From the NCBI GenBank assembly GCA_028023455.1, contig JAQFVV010012987.1, positions 62,001 through 126,000 of the forward strand: a DNA stretch of 64,000 bases, given 5' to 3'. The notes beneath the pieces are model-generated. The model was not told where the DNA came from. It searched no databases and saw nothing but the letters and a program-made list of their open reading frames with translations. Position numbers and translations under genes: made by a program. Source of the DNA: Epiperipatus broadwayi. Taxonomy: Eukaryota > Onychophora > Udeonychophora > Euonychophora > Peripatidae. Of the stretch, positions 23,511 through 39,034 are shown in pieces (position 1 is the stretch's first letter; every line of letters begins with the position of its first letter).

Positions 23511-24756
23511 CAGAACCACAGTGCTGAACAAAAATGCAGTTAGAAATATGCCTTTATATTTGCTTGATTCAATATGTAAATTAGACCCGTATATAAATGA
23601 AACGACTAAATGTTCATTTTTTTCGACAATAAGACGCAGGAAGGAATCTTTTCCATCGATGAAACACAGATCTCTGGCCACTCCATACCCTCCCCCCCTC
23701 ATGTTCATACAAAAATAATCCCTTGATGTATAACAGTTTGATATAGATAAACTGGCAGTTTAATATAGGTAAACTGAATAATACAATAATATTCATTTTT
23801 CTCTCTATTTTTAAAATTAGTTATAAGTTTCAAATGCAATTCTTGTATTTGGTGCTGTTTAATCTGTCAATATTCATTTTACATTATGCTGTTTCTTGCA
23901 TATAAGTTTATAATTTTTAATTTGATAAACAATCATTCAGTTGATGCCATGTTCTAATTTTTATTATCACTTCTCTAAAGTCACATTTTAAGAATGAATA
24001 TTTTATTAAAATAAAATAAGCCAGAGCTTTTTACTGGTGACTTGGTTTCAAATTATTTTTTTAGAAATACTACAGCCCTTAATTATTATATTAAAAAATT
24101 ATTTGACAAGTCATTTGTGTAGCCTGGATAATTTTCACTCAAACAGTTTTTTCGTCCTTTATTTATGCCACTGCTTTAGCTAATACATACTAATGTATTT
24201 GTAATATCTCATTTACATTCAAAAAAATTAATTTTAATCTATTAATTGTAAGTTTTATTAATGTTTTTATAATTCTCCGTGAGCATTCCTAATGTGTTAC
24301 AGAAGTAAATTTATCACATCAAATGTGTCTTTCCATGGATGATTTTTAAAGTGACTTAAAATATATAATAATATATTTTATGGTAGATGTGTAGTACAAA
24401 GTAAAAATAATTAGGTAACCATGGGTTTAATGTCTTTAGGATGCAAAATCTTCTATACTAATGGTAGAGGTCATATCATATTAGAATCATAAGTTTGATT
24501 TTTATAGTCAGAGCATTTAAAAATTATCCTAAGATCATTTTACTCTAGTTTACAATAGTTAAATACCCATTTATTGACATTAATGTATAACTAATGGATT
24601 GGATATAAATCAGTTATTTGAAAGAAAACTCTTAAACTGGTTTGTAAATTGAAAATAATTCAATATTCCTCCAAGGAATGGGAACAGAAAAAAACCATCA
24701 GCCTGAATTTGGTAGAATGGCAATCCAGAAGATTTGTATATATTATATATTTTTTA
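23511..24756. other. No supported gene
   Basis: An open frame of about 65 codons (23521-23718) is a little less AT-rich, with a Pro-rich end, but matches nothing I know. Overlapping frames on the other strand are equally plausible by chance. The rest is AT-rich. Confidence 0.45.
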
Positions 24757-24850
24757 TAATTCTAACAAACTTATAATGTTCAAGTTAATCTGGAAAAGTA
24801 AATCAAACTATAAGAAAGTCTTAAATGCACTGAGACAGCTTTCAGCAGAT
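24757..24850 (+). repeat. Dispersed direct repeat, member 2
   Basis: Partner of 23411-23510. It shares 'gtaaatcaaactataagaaa' and 'gcactgaga.ag.tttcagcagat'. Confidence 0.7.
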
Positions 24851-29941
<5,091 letters not shown>

Positions 29942-30340
29942 TTTAAATACAATTTATCCACTCTACTTTGAACATTTTTTAGCAAAAAACTTTTTATTGT
30001 ACATATATGCATACACAATCTTATATTTTGACTATCCTGCAATCTTCTTCAGAGCTATGATATAATAAACAAAATAAAATAAAATACATAACTATATAGT
30101 GCAGTCAAAACTTAAGATCGTGTGTGGATATATATATGTACAATAAAAGGATGCATACACAATCTTATATTTTGACTATCCTGCAATCTTCTTCAGAGCT
30201 ATGATATAATGAACAAAATAAAATAAAATACATAACTATATAGTGCAGTCAAAACTTAAGATCGTGTGTGGATATATATATATGTACAATAAAAGGTTTT
30301 TGCTAAAAAGTGTTCTAAATAGAGAGGATAAATTGCATTT
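29942..30340. repeat. PLE-related foldback with internal tandem duplication
   Basis: The ends mirror each other ('aatttatccactctac' near 29951 against 'agagaggataaattgc' near 30321; 'ttttagcaaaa' against 'tttttgctaaaa'). Inside, a 144-bp unit is tandemly duplicated (30009-30152 and 30153-30296) with one substitution and one TA indel. The minus strand of each unit contains 'ctgaagaagattgcagg', the cassette also seen at 620-955. Confidence 0.75.
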
Positions 30341-30355
30341 ATATAAGATATTACA

Positions 30356-30675
30356 TGAAATACTTAAATTATTACTTCACTATCGCATTTTACACGCATA
30401 TTCTCGAGGTTACAGCCTCGGTAAATATTAAACGTTATAAACTAATATATACATATGCGCTATTTGCACAGATAATGAAGCTAGGATAAAGCGAATTTTT
30501 TTTTTTTAATTTGTAAAATATAAAGCTGTTAAATTAAAGAGCTGAGCGCTGTCAAGAGACTACTTGCTGTTATAATCATAGCTATTGTCGTTATAACCGC
30601 ATTGTAGAAATAGAAATAGAAAAAAAAATTCGCTGTATCCTAGCTTCATTATCTGCGCAAGTAGCGTATATGTAT
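30356..30675. mobile_element. Foldback insertion flanked by 15-bp direct repeats
   Basis: Exact 15-bp direct repeats, 'atataagatattaca', lie at 30341-30355 and 30676-30690. Between them are inverted arms (about 30445-30508 and 30617-30680, 'cagataatgaagctagg') plus a one-sided left segment of about 90 bp that includes a short 'cgaggttacagcctcg' hairpin. No coding sequence. The layout resembles the PLE-type insertions listed elsewhere, although the extension is longer. Confidence 0.65.
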
Positions 30676-30690
30676 ATATAAGATATTACA

Positions 30691-31031
30691 GCAAAATAAA
30701 GGAAGTGGTGAATTGGGTAATAAAGTTTTTTCAAACAGTAATAAACTAATATTACTCTATATCAGCAATATATGAATGATTAAATTATAAGCATGTAAAT
30801 AATATGCATATACACGTGTGCTTGTTCCACTTATGAAAATACATGTTTCTAATTCTTAAATTTTAGTTTGCATTTAAAGTCACTTTTGACAATATCTTGT
30901 TTAGTTAAAAATATGGAGTTTCATCTGTCATAAAAAACCATATTGATTAATCCAATACATTTTTTTAAAAGTCTAAAACAAGTTTTTTTTTTTTTAAAAA
31001 AAAAAAAACTTTCTAAAGTATTTTTTTAATC
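30691..31031. other. No gene seen
   Basis: AT-rich unassigned DNA up to the hAT target site. Confidence 0.5.
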
Positions 31032-31259
31032 TTCTAGAACAGTGTTTCCCAACCTGTGGTATGCGTACCACTGGTGGTACGCGAGTTGCTGGTTGGTGGT
31101 ACACGAAAAATAATCAATAATGGTGGACATAAAAAAAAAATTAAATCATAAAAATATAGAAACGTTTTTTCCTATAATTCATAAAAATATTTTAATTAAT
31201 AATATTATACAGTAAAGTTGTTAATATGTACAGTCGATAACGATCTTTAATGTTAATGA

Positions 31260-31796
31260 TAAAATTGAAAGTATGACTAAGAAATTAGATTTTTGGAAAC
31301 AGTAATATATATATAAGTATCGAAAACAATCAACTGGAAGTATTCGAAATTCTACATATTTTTTTGTTTGAAAATAAGATTAGTCTGGCTCAAGATATAC
31401 AGAAAATATAATAGCACATTTAACAGGATTAAATTTGTCTTTCATGGAATATTTTCCAAAACCCGAAAACACAAATGATAATTGGATTTCAAACCCCTTA
31501 TATGCAGAAAATTTAGAAAAAGCTACATCATTACCAATAAAGGATAAATAAAATTTAATAGAATTATCATGTGACAGAACATTACAAGTAGAATTCAAAC
31601 GACACAATCTGATTAATTTTTGGTTAAACATTAAAGAATATGAACAACTTTTTGAGAAAGCTCTTAAATTATTATTACCGTTTATTAGTATGGAATTAGT
31701 AGGAATAGCTTTTTCTTCATATATTTTAAAAAAAAATAAGTATCGAAACAAATTGAATGCAGCTGTAGACTTAATACGTCGTCATCGCATCTTTTG
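31260..31796 (+). pseudogene. hAT transposase C-terminal remnant (ZBED5-like)
   Basis: Would encode part of the cut-and-paste enzyme of this hAT element. The plus-strand frame reads 'HLTGLNLSFMEYFPKPENT', then after a stop 'LINFWLNIKEYEQLFEKALK', 'LLLPFISMEL' and 'KNKYRNKLN', ending near 31796. This matches the C-terminal dimerisation (hATC) region of ZBED5-like hAT transposases, which have FW..., LLPF and SKxRN.L motifs. The BED zinc finger and most of the catalytic core are absent. An antisense frame at 31380-31751 is a shadow. Confidence 0.75.
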
Positions 31797-31838
31797 AACC
31801 AAATTTCAAAAAATTATGTTGTTCGAAACAAGCACAAA

Positions 31839-32396
31839 GATCTCATTAAATTTATTTTATAAAAATATTTGATTATGATAAGAAAATATACTAATTGTTT
31901 TTTTATAATTTTGTGTTTTTATTAAAACCATTTATTAGTAAACGAAATATGACAAAATAGTAGATAAATAATGTTGATCAAGGCAAATCAATCTAAATTA
32001 TTTAATTTGAAAGAATGTATCAAAAAAGGATCATACCCAGAAATTAGACTCTCATTAATTCTTGATCATATATTGTGGATTACTAGATGTAAGCTAGTAT
32101 TTAATCATCAAAATTTTAATCCTATTAACTTCATGCTGAACAATATAAAGAAAACAAGAACAAGAGATATCCTGATAACCCCTGAGGTTATTTTACCATG
32201 ACTTGGGACATGCTGGATTTATCCTCTCCATGGCCCAACCAATAGCAAGATGCTCCGAAAAAGAGAAAACAGACTCAAATTCGGGAAAACCAAATGAAGG
32301 AGTGAGAAACACTTTGAACAAAATATGTGCCAAATAACCTTTAATGTAATAATGTAATCTTTAATAAATTATTTTGGAAAAAATAAGAAAATTTTG
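31839..32396 (+). mobile_element. LINE 3' fragment (L1/Tx1-type) nested in hAT
   Basis: A 558-bp insertion flanked by exact 12-bp repeats, 'aacaagcacaaa' (31827-31838 and 32397-32408). An open stretch at 31971-32201 contains 'ILWITRCKLVFNHQ', matching 'IIWKIRCKVLFDR' in the C-terminus of the LINE at 61239-62553. Both 3' ends share 'aataaa..attattttg.aaaaaa'. A 5'-truncated L1/Tx1-type LINE that jumped into the hAT copy. Confidence 0.75.
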
Positions 32397-32454
32397 AACA
32401 AGCACAAACGTATAAATATGTTAAATTTCATTCCACTTCTTATTTGCATTGCTT

Positions 32455-32696
32455 AATTATATATACTATAATACACCATATGCTCCTTAAATTACACTCT
32501 ACAATGCAGTTTAACATATGATTTATTTTATTTCCTTCCTTACAGTTTCAACTGTCCAGCAGTCATCATCAGAGCTCTGATGATGACTGCTGGACAGTTG
32601 AAACTGTAAGGAAGGAAATAAAATAAAACATATGTTAAACTGCATTGTAGAGTGTAATTTAAGGAGTATATGGTGTATTATAGTATATATAATTAT
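32455..32696. repeat. Near-perfect 121-bp-arm hairpin nested in hAT
   Basis: Arms 32455-32575 and 32576-32696 are reverse complements with two mismatches and no spacer (centre at 'cagagctctg'). Each arm has the cassette CTGATGA (32577-32583 on plus), stem GACTG/CAGTT (32585-32589 and 32595-32599) and GAAAC (32600-32604). It is related to the PLE-type cassettes. A weak duplication candidate ('aatatgtta' 32415-32423 versus 'attatgtta' 32692-32700) would give a 31-bp extension. Confidence 0.85.
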
Positions 32697-32951
32697 GTTA
32701 CAGTGAGTTTATAATTTCAGTGAGTTTATAATCTGGTGTGACGTTTAGGCGTGTTTCAATGTAATTTGTCTCATTATGAGATGTGAATACATACATGGTC
32801 ACCCTATAATATTTATAATGCAAATAAAATAACACCCTCACAATAACAAATTTCATGAAATACAATCATTTTTATGAAGTGGTACAATTTAGTGTGATGT
32901 ACTACTAAGTGGTACGTGAGCCAAAAAAGGTTGGGAAACACTGTTCTAGAG

Positions 32952-33662
32952 ACAAACTGGGCACTTTTAGTTTTATTGAGAACATTTTCTTATTAGCATG
33001 ATAATTTATTCAATTGACTCCAAAGTTACTTATAATTAAAGAAAATCAATATTGTAAAAAAAAAAAAAAGATTTTCATTATCATCAAAATAAATATTTGA
33101 AAGAATATGTCAATATAATAATTTTCTAGCCTATATTTTTCATTTATACTTCACATGTTGATAAAATAGATTTCATGCATATACAGTGCATATATGAATA
33201 GCAGTAACTTCTTTTGTTTGTGCTTCTTATGCACATATGAAGCAACATGTACGAATAAAATGTAGCACAGGAATCTTAACCTCAGTAGCCTGGCTTCCTC
33301 ATAGCACTCGAGTCTCCAAATAAACCAGCATTTCATGATCATTGTTTAAGTAATACTTTGGGTGCAATTTGGAAATTATAATTGCAATTTGTAATGTTGT
33401 AATTGACTGTTTATGAGAGTGCATTCAGATCAGGTTACATTTATCTGTTTAAGGAGGTTTATTTAAACTTCTTTATATAAATAATTTCAATCTCTGTGGT
33501 CAATGCAATCTGTACTGTCTATATAAATATATGGGACCATAAATAAAGATGGAATTCCAACTTCATTGTTAAAAGGAAGTGCCTTGGCAACAGTTTAAGA
33601 TTATTGATTGCTATCTATATTGAGATTGTCTAAATATTGACTGGTTTCTAATACTATATATA
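32952..33662. other. No gene seen
   Basis: Unassigned DNA between the hAT element and the RTE LINE. Confidence 0.5.
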
Positions 33663-33689
33663 CCATCATCATCATCAACCATGATCAAT

Positions 33690-35080
33690 TCATTGCAGGA
33701 TAAAGGTCTCTCCAAGTTCAATCTGATCTCTCTCATCTTTAGGTTCTAGTCTCTACACCACCCTGCACACTTTCTTATTTCATCCATCCATCTCACATGT
33801 GATCTCATTCTCAGTCTTTTACAATCTCTTGGAATCCAGTTTAAAATTTCAATTGTCTATCTATAATTATCTCTTCTAGCAATATGTCCAGCTCAACTTC
33901 CCTTCAGCCTTTTAATTTTTTCAATGAGATCAGTAACACCTGTTTGTTCTCTTAACCATATATTGTGTTTTCGATCTCCTTTTGTTCCTCCTAACATGCA
34001 TCTCTCTATACTTCTTTGATTGGTCTGAAATCTTTGTATTGCTCTTCTATTAAGTGTCCAAGTCTTAGATCTATAAGTAAGAATTGGTAAAACACATTTA
34101 TTAAAACCTTCCCTTTCAAACTCATAGGTATATTTCCTTTTAGTATCAAGTTATTTCTACCAAAAGCATTCCAACCAAGTTTAATTCTGTGATTAATTTC
34201 ATCTATTATGTTTCAATCTGTATTAATAATCAGACCAAGGTATTTGTAGCTGTTAACTTCTTCTAACCCATCATAATCTTTATTTTCACATTTTGAGAAA
34301 ATCCATTGAATATTACTTTAGTCTTTTTAACATTTATCTTTAACCCTATTTTTCTATTTTCATCTGATAACTCTTGCAACATTCCCTGCAGCTCTAAAGC
34401 ATTATTTGCAAAAACAATTACATCATCTGCAAAATCTAAATGACTTAAATAATCTTCATTTACTTTCACTTCTTTAGCTTCCCATTTTCATCCACAAAAT
34501 ACTTCTTGCAGCACTCCTGTAAAACGTTTTGGAGATATGGAGTCATCCTGGCTTATGCCCTTCTCAATGTTGACTTTCCCAGTATCATTATGTAATCTAA
34601 TTGTTGCTGTTGCATTTTTATAAATATTCTTTAAAATATGACAATATCCTGGATCTATACCTTTATGATCCGATGCTTTAATCACTGAAGAAATGTTTAT
34701 AGAATCAAATGCCTTTTTATAATCTACAAATCCAAAGCATAATGAAAGCTCATATTCATTTGTCATTTCTATAACTTCTCTCAATACCTGGATATGATTT
34801 ACTGTACTAAAACCACTTTTTTAAATTTAGCTTGTTCTCTTGGTTGATGGAAATAAAATGTTCTCTGTAGATGAGTTGTAATTATCTTGGTAAAAAATTT
34901 GTATAAAACAGATGAAAGGCTGATAGATCTGTAATTTCTAATATCTTCTTCATCACCTTTTTTAAATATTAATATTAGTACTGCATTTTTCCAATAATTT
35001 GGTACATCTTTATCATTTACACATTTGATATATAACTCCCCCCCCAAAAAAAAAAATATTTCTTCATCTGCTTCTTTTAA
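33690..35080 (-). pseudogene. RTE reverse transcriptase and C-terminal region
   Basis: Encodes the polymerase part of the LINE. Read from 35080 downward: 'VPNYWKNAVLILIFKKGDEE', then 'FVDYKKAFDSI' (motif A, with the aspartate), 'KGISQDDSISPKRF' (motif B region, family RGVRQGDTISPKLF), and 'LDFADDVIVFA' (catalytic F-A-D-D, codons near 34430). 'KINVKKTKVIF' follows, then the C-terminal part ('INHRIKLGWNAFGRNNLI' and a degenerate WAGH..R region) ending at the Gly-Glu-Thr-rich tail beside the TGATGA repeats. Split into at least four frames, so inactive. Confidence 0.85.
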
Positions 35081-35094
35081 TATATCAATTATAA

Positions 35095-35662
35095 ATCAAA
35101 AAATATATAAAATTCGCTAACACACACAAGCACACAAAGCTAAAAACAAATAAAGCAAATATATATTATTTTAATATCTATTCATTAAATGGCTAAGTGC
35201 TTTCAAGGTTCAAGCCCTCATAATCATAGCCGTATTACAAAATATAATAAATTGACTTGGAGTGATGCAAATTTATGTAAATGAAATAATTATGCATTCC
35301 ATTTCTTGGATATTTTGTAGCAAGAGTCTTTTCTATTGATGGCATCGCCATTTCTAGATATAAAGAAAGCTTCTTTTATCTTTCTTTTTAGATCATGCCG
35401 CTCTCTGCATACCACCACTGGATTTCCGGTTGACAATCATGCCCAGCTGAAGCACGGTGCTGCGCAAAAACTGAACTATGAGCAGTGTCCAACAATGCTT
35501 TATTATAAGAATAAAGACTTGAACCTTGAAAGCGCTTAGCCATTTAATGAATAGATATTAAAATAATATATATTTGCTTTATTTGTTTTTAGCTTTGTGT
35601 GTGTTAGCGCATTTTATATATTTTTTGATTCATAATTAGCCACAAAGTATAAACTATTTGCT
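35095..35662 (-). mobile_element. Penelope-like insertion inside the RTE LINE
   Basis: Exact 14-bp target duplication, 'tatatcaattataa', at 35081-35094 and 35663-35676. The duplicated bases are RTE coding sequence. Arms of about 125 bp are inverted (35095-35220 and about 35505-35629; 'ggctaagtgctttcaagg' mirrors 'ccttgaaagcgcttagcc'). A one-sided extension of 33 bp (35630-35662) separates the right arm from the target duplication. The minus-strand centre has a PLE GIY-YIG tail. Inverted pseudo-LTR, extension and variable-length duplication are PLE hallmarks. Confidence 0.88.
35250..35400 (-). pseudogene. PLE GIY-YIG C-terminal fragment
   Basis: The minus-strand frame reads 'KRKIKEAFFISRNGDAIN', then 'SKKWN'. 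It parallels 'KRKIKEAILI...W' in the PLEs at 7677 and 38555, and the conserved end of PLE GIY-YIG domains. Only the last part of the domain is present. A plus-strand frame at 35336-35539 over the same DNA is a shadow. Confidence 0.7.
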
Positions 35663-35676
35663 TATATCAATTATAA

Positions 35677-37070
35677 TTCCATCATTACCTGGAGCCTTTT
35701 CTTTCTTCATAAATTTAATTTCATGTCTCACTTCTTCATTTAAAATTCTGGGCAATTCGGAAGATATAATAGATATAGGAGGTAGTTGGTTTTTATTTCT
35801 ATATAATTCTTGATAGAAGTCTTCTACCCATTTTATAATGTCATCTCTTTTTTTAGTAATAATTCCATCTTTTTTTCTTATTGCAGATATAAATTTCCTA
35901 ACAATACCAAAATGTTGTTTTACACTCTTGAGACTTTTATTATCTTCTACAGCTTTCCATGCTAATTCACAATTATACTTTTTTCATCACTTTCAACTCT
36001 TTTCCACACCATTTTACAAAATTCGAGATATTCAATCTTTTTAATGCATCATTTTTGCATATTTTCATATTCCTTTTTTTTATAAATTCTCTAGTCTTAG
36101 TAGAAATTTTATTGGCCAATCACTACTTCTTTCTACCAACTATCTTTGTTGCAGGTTTTAAAAGTATATCAGGTATTTTCTTATTAATTTCATTCAAATC
36201 TGAATTATGTTCAAAAATCCAGTAGTACTTGAAACCGATTTGGAAGTTCTAATTTAAATTTATTAGAATGTTGCAAAGATTAGGAATATCAATTGTAAAT
36301 AGTTTTTTTTAATAATTTTTGTCTCTCTAGTTTTGCATTAACATATATCTTACATCTTACTAATCGATGATCAATTCCTATGTTAAATTTATTAAAAACA
36401 TTACAATCTCAAAAAAAGAATTCCTAATAAAAAGTTTTTCTTTTTTTGCAAACTCCACAAGTTTATGTCCTCTCTCATTTCTATTATCATAACCAAAATT
36501 ACTTACCATTGAAGTCTCCCATAACAATTTTAAAATGTTGTTTAGTCTGATGAAAAGCCTGTTGTACTTCCATGTAAAAATCTTCTACTATTTTATCACT
36601 ATGATAACTTGCTGAGTCATAAACCTGAATTATCTGCATTTGATATCTGCTATTAAGCTGTATAACTAATCTTGCTACTCTGTTCGATACACCATCAATC
36701 TCCACAATGTTGTTCTTCCACTTTTTATTTATAATGAATCTTACTCCACTTGTATTTCCACTATTATTTGTGCCTTTATAGTTCAATATATATCCACTTT
36801 TTAAATCAATCATCTCTTCATCTTCTTTTAACTCCACAAAGTCCAATAATGTCCCATTTAATATAAGATAGTTCTTCTAATTTTTGCAATCTTTCTTCAC
36901 TTGAAAGTGATCTGCAGTTGTAAGTACCTAAATAAAAATTCATCATCAAATGGCAGTCCAGGTCCATAATCAGAAAATTCTTAGCACTCTCCATCTTCAA
37001 CCACCAACTGCTGCTTTGATTGGTGACTTTACAGTCTCCTGGGAATAAAGGCCATGATTTATTTTTTTCT
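35677..37070 (-). pseudogene. RTE AP-type endonuclease and linker
   Basis: Would nick target DNA for LINE insertion. From 37000 downward: 'LGTYNCRSLSSEERLQKLEE' (N-terminal catalytic Asn region), a frameshift near 36840, then a long frame (36846-36499) with 'NRVARLVIQL', 'IIQVYDSA' and 'IVMGDFN' (catalytic GDFN). Next come 'RGHKLVEFAKKEKLFI', 'IDHRLVRCKI' (the SDH-like motif) and the linker 'EDFYQELYRN' to 'EKAPGNDGI' just before the PLE insertion. Multiple stops. Confidence 0.85.
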
Positions 37071-37675
37071 GTCATGATTGTATATATCTATTGGAAAAAT
37101 ATTTATTATTTACACATATATTTATTCTGCCTTATCAGGCAACTGAAAGAAAGATCAAGATGTTTCTTGATATTAATGCATGTTAGTGAGCAGCCCATCC
37201 ATGTTTGTATACTATATGAATAATCACATAGTAATAACAGCTGCAATGACAAGAATGTATGGAGTGGACATTAGGAGTTTGCCCTGCTTGGTTCCTTTAA
37301 AGCCTCCAAGAGGAATCAAAGGGCCTCCTTTCAGTTAATAGCAAACTCTTTTCTGCAGCCAATGGCTATATATATATATATGTGTGTGTGTGTATGTATA
37401 TATAAATAAATAATTATTCAAAACAATACAATAATTAATACAGTAAAACAATATTTTAAAAACAAATATATACCACAATTTAATAGAAGTACTTTCAACT
37501 ATCTATGTAGTCATTATCAACTAGATTCAAATTGTATTAAAAAAAAACGTTACAAATGTAAACAAAAATACGTCATACATCAATTTTCCCACAATACATT
37601 AATTTTTATATTGGCGGCCTGTCTATTTATCAAATGTTGCTTTTCACTTTTTATCAACATAGCAAAGCTATGTTG
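37071..37675. other. No gene seen
   Basis: Unassigned; a short TA/TG simple repeat near 37369-37404. Confidence 0.5.

Positions 37676-37726
<51 letters not shown>
37676..37726. repeat. (TA)n tract beside PLE palindrome
   Basis: Alternating TA. A matching shorter TA run (39024-39035) lies at the other edge of the palindrome, so the PLE may have inserted into a (TA)n tract. Confidence 0.9.
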
Positions 37727-37728
<2 letters not shown>

Positions 37729-37885
37729 GTAAAAGTACAATACCCATTATAAAAAAAATTATATATAAAACATAAATAATTAATGGTAAATGCAATATTA
37801 TAGTTTAAATCCTTTCGAAGCATTTTTGATTATGTAGTAATCCTTGTCAGCTTTAACTGAATTTCAATTTTTTTTAAAACTTAAT

Positions 37886-38385
37886 GTTATGTAAATTTCC
37901 ATAAGCTGTGTATGGCCATATTTGCAACTTGTCTATTAATAACATCATCCCTATATTTATCAATCAAAATTGCCTCTTTAATTTTCCACTTTTTATGATT
38001 CCTTTCTCCCATTAATATTTTTATTTCATTACTATTAAATGTAAACCTATAATTGCAAGTTTTTTCATGGTCAAAGAATACTGAAGATGCATGAAATTGA
38101 CTATTTACATTATTTTTAATTCAATTATATAATAATTTATGCTCCTTCAATCTTTTTTCCACAGAACATCTCGATTCACCGATATATAATTTTTGATATC
38201 CACATGAAATCTGATCAATTATATTACTTCATTGCAATTTAGGAATTACACTTTTAGAATTATTAATCAATCAATTAACATTCAGAAGAACACAAAATGA
38301 AATATTATACTTTTCTTTAAATACATTCTTAATTAAGATTGCATATTATTTATAAATGGCATAGATATCCATTTTTTATTATCTA
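37886..38385 (-). pseudogene. PLE GIY-YIG region, left arm
   Basis: The inverted counterpart of 38406-38905, containing more stops. Recognisable on the minus strand are the W-ending tail, 'KRKIKEAILI', and the CGYQKLYI-like GIY-YIG start near 38190. Confidence 0.75.
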
Positions 38386-38405
38386 AGGTAACATTGCAAA
38401 ACCTC

Positions 38406-38905
38406 TAGATAATAAAAAATGGATATCTATGCCATTTATAAATAACATGCAATCTAAATTAATTAAAAATGTATTTAAAGAAAAGTATAATATTTCATTT
38501 TATGTTCCTCCGATTAATTGACTGATTAATAATTCTAAAAGTATTATTCCTAAATTGCAAAGAAGTAATATAATTTACCAGATTTCATGTGGATGTCAGA
38601 AATTATATATCAGTGAATCGAGTTGTTTTGTGGAAAAAAGATTGAAGGAGCATCAATTATTATATAATCAAATTAAAAATAATGTAAATAGTCAATTTAA
38701 TATATCTTCAGTATTCTTTGACCATGAAAAAACTTGTAATTATAGGTTTACATTTAATAGTAATGAAATAAAAATATTAATGAAAGAAAGGAATCATAAA
38801 AAGAGGAAAATTAAAGAGGCAATTTTAATTGATAAATATAGGGATGATGTTATTAATAGGAAAGTTGCAAATATGACCATACACAGCTTATGGACATTTA
38901 TGTAA
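38406..38905 (+). pseudogene. PLE connector and GIY-YIG endonuclease, right arm
   Basis: Reads 'KWISMPFINNMQSKLIKNVF', 'YNISFYVPPIN', a stop near 38520, then an open run from 38555: 'NIIYQISCGCQKLYISES' (GIY-YIG start; the family has YIGES/T), 'VEKRLKEHQ' (Arg and the EH pair), 'VFFDHEKTCNYRF', 'KERNHKKRKIKEAILI' and the terminal 'HSLWTFM'. The domain is nearly complete for its C-terminal 116 residues. The second Gly of YIG is Ser here (YIS). No RT is present, so non-autonomous. Confidence 0.85.
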
Positions 38906-38932
38906 CATTAAGTTTTAAAAAATTTGAAATTC

Positions 38933-38980
38933 AGTTAAAGCTGATGAGGATTACTATGTAATCGAAAGCGCTTTGAAAGG
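38933..38980 (+). ncRNA. Hammerhead-like cassette after PLE endonuclease
   Basis: CTGATGAG (38941-38948), a perfect 6-bp stem GATTAC (38949-38954) with GTAATC (38958-38963), and GAAA (38964-38967). The flanks 'ttaaag' (38935-38940) and 'ctttga' (38971-38976) can pair over 6 bp with one G-U. It lacks a proper stem III and a U-H cleavage site and has one extra base before stem II. It is therefore a decayed or non-canonical hammerhead at best. Confidence 0.3.
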
Positions 38981-39034
38981 ATTTAAACTATAATATTGCA
39001 TTTACCATTAATTATTTATGTTTTATATATATAT

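Larger units (their letters stand above)
31040..32943 (+). mobile_element. hAT DNA transposon, internally decayed
   Basis: Terminal inverted repeats 'cagtgtttcccaacct' (31040-31055) and 'aggttgggaaacactg' (ending 32943) are perfect, with a GC-richer subterminal 'gtggtacgcg' region. The flanks are 8-bp target duplications, 'ttctagaa' (31032-31039) and 'ttctagag' (32944-32951), with one mismatch. An 8-bp duplication and CAGTG ends are typical of hAT elements. The interior holds only the C-terminus of a transposase, and two later repeats (31839-32396 and 32455-32696) lie inside. Confidence 0.92.
33663..37070 (-). mobile_element. RTE-type LINE, nearly full length
   Basis: On the minus strand this runs from an AP-type endonuclease start (near 37070) through the reverse transcriptase to a 3' end of short TGATGA-type repeats (plus-strand 'catcatcatcatcaacc' at 33664-33680), typical of RTE elements. 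A PLE insertion splits it at 35081-35676. Frameshifts and stops occur throughout. No clear target duplication at the outer ends. Related copies are at 42067-42797 and 60538-60670. Confidence 0.88.
37762..39034. mobile_element. PLE palindrome of about 1.27 kb
   Basis: Arms 37762-38385 and 38406-39034 are inverted copies with a 20-nt loop (38386-38405). Both carry the PLE connector and GIY-YIG region, best preserved in the right arm. Between the left (TA)n and the left arm is a 35-bp segment, the size of the one-sided extension of other PLE insertions here. The arms differ at scattered positions, so they have diverged since formation. Confidence 0.88.

Noticed and set aside
23496-23796. Overlapping open frames on both strands
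   Set aside because: No family motif; preceded by a dispersed repeat; not distinguishable from chance.
31380-31751. 123-codon minus-strand frame
   Set aside because: Antisense shadow of the plus-strand hAT transposase remnant.
35336-35539. 67-codon plus-strand frame inside the PLE insertion
   Set aside because: The minus strand of the same DNA carries the PLE endonuclease motif and the arm; the plus frame is incidental.
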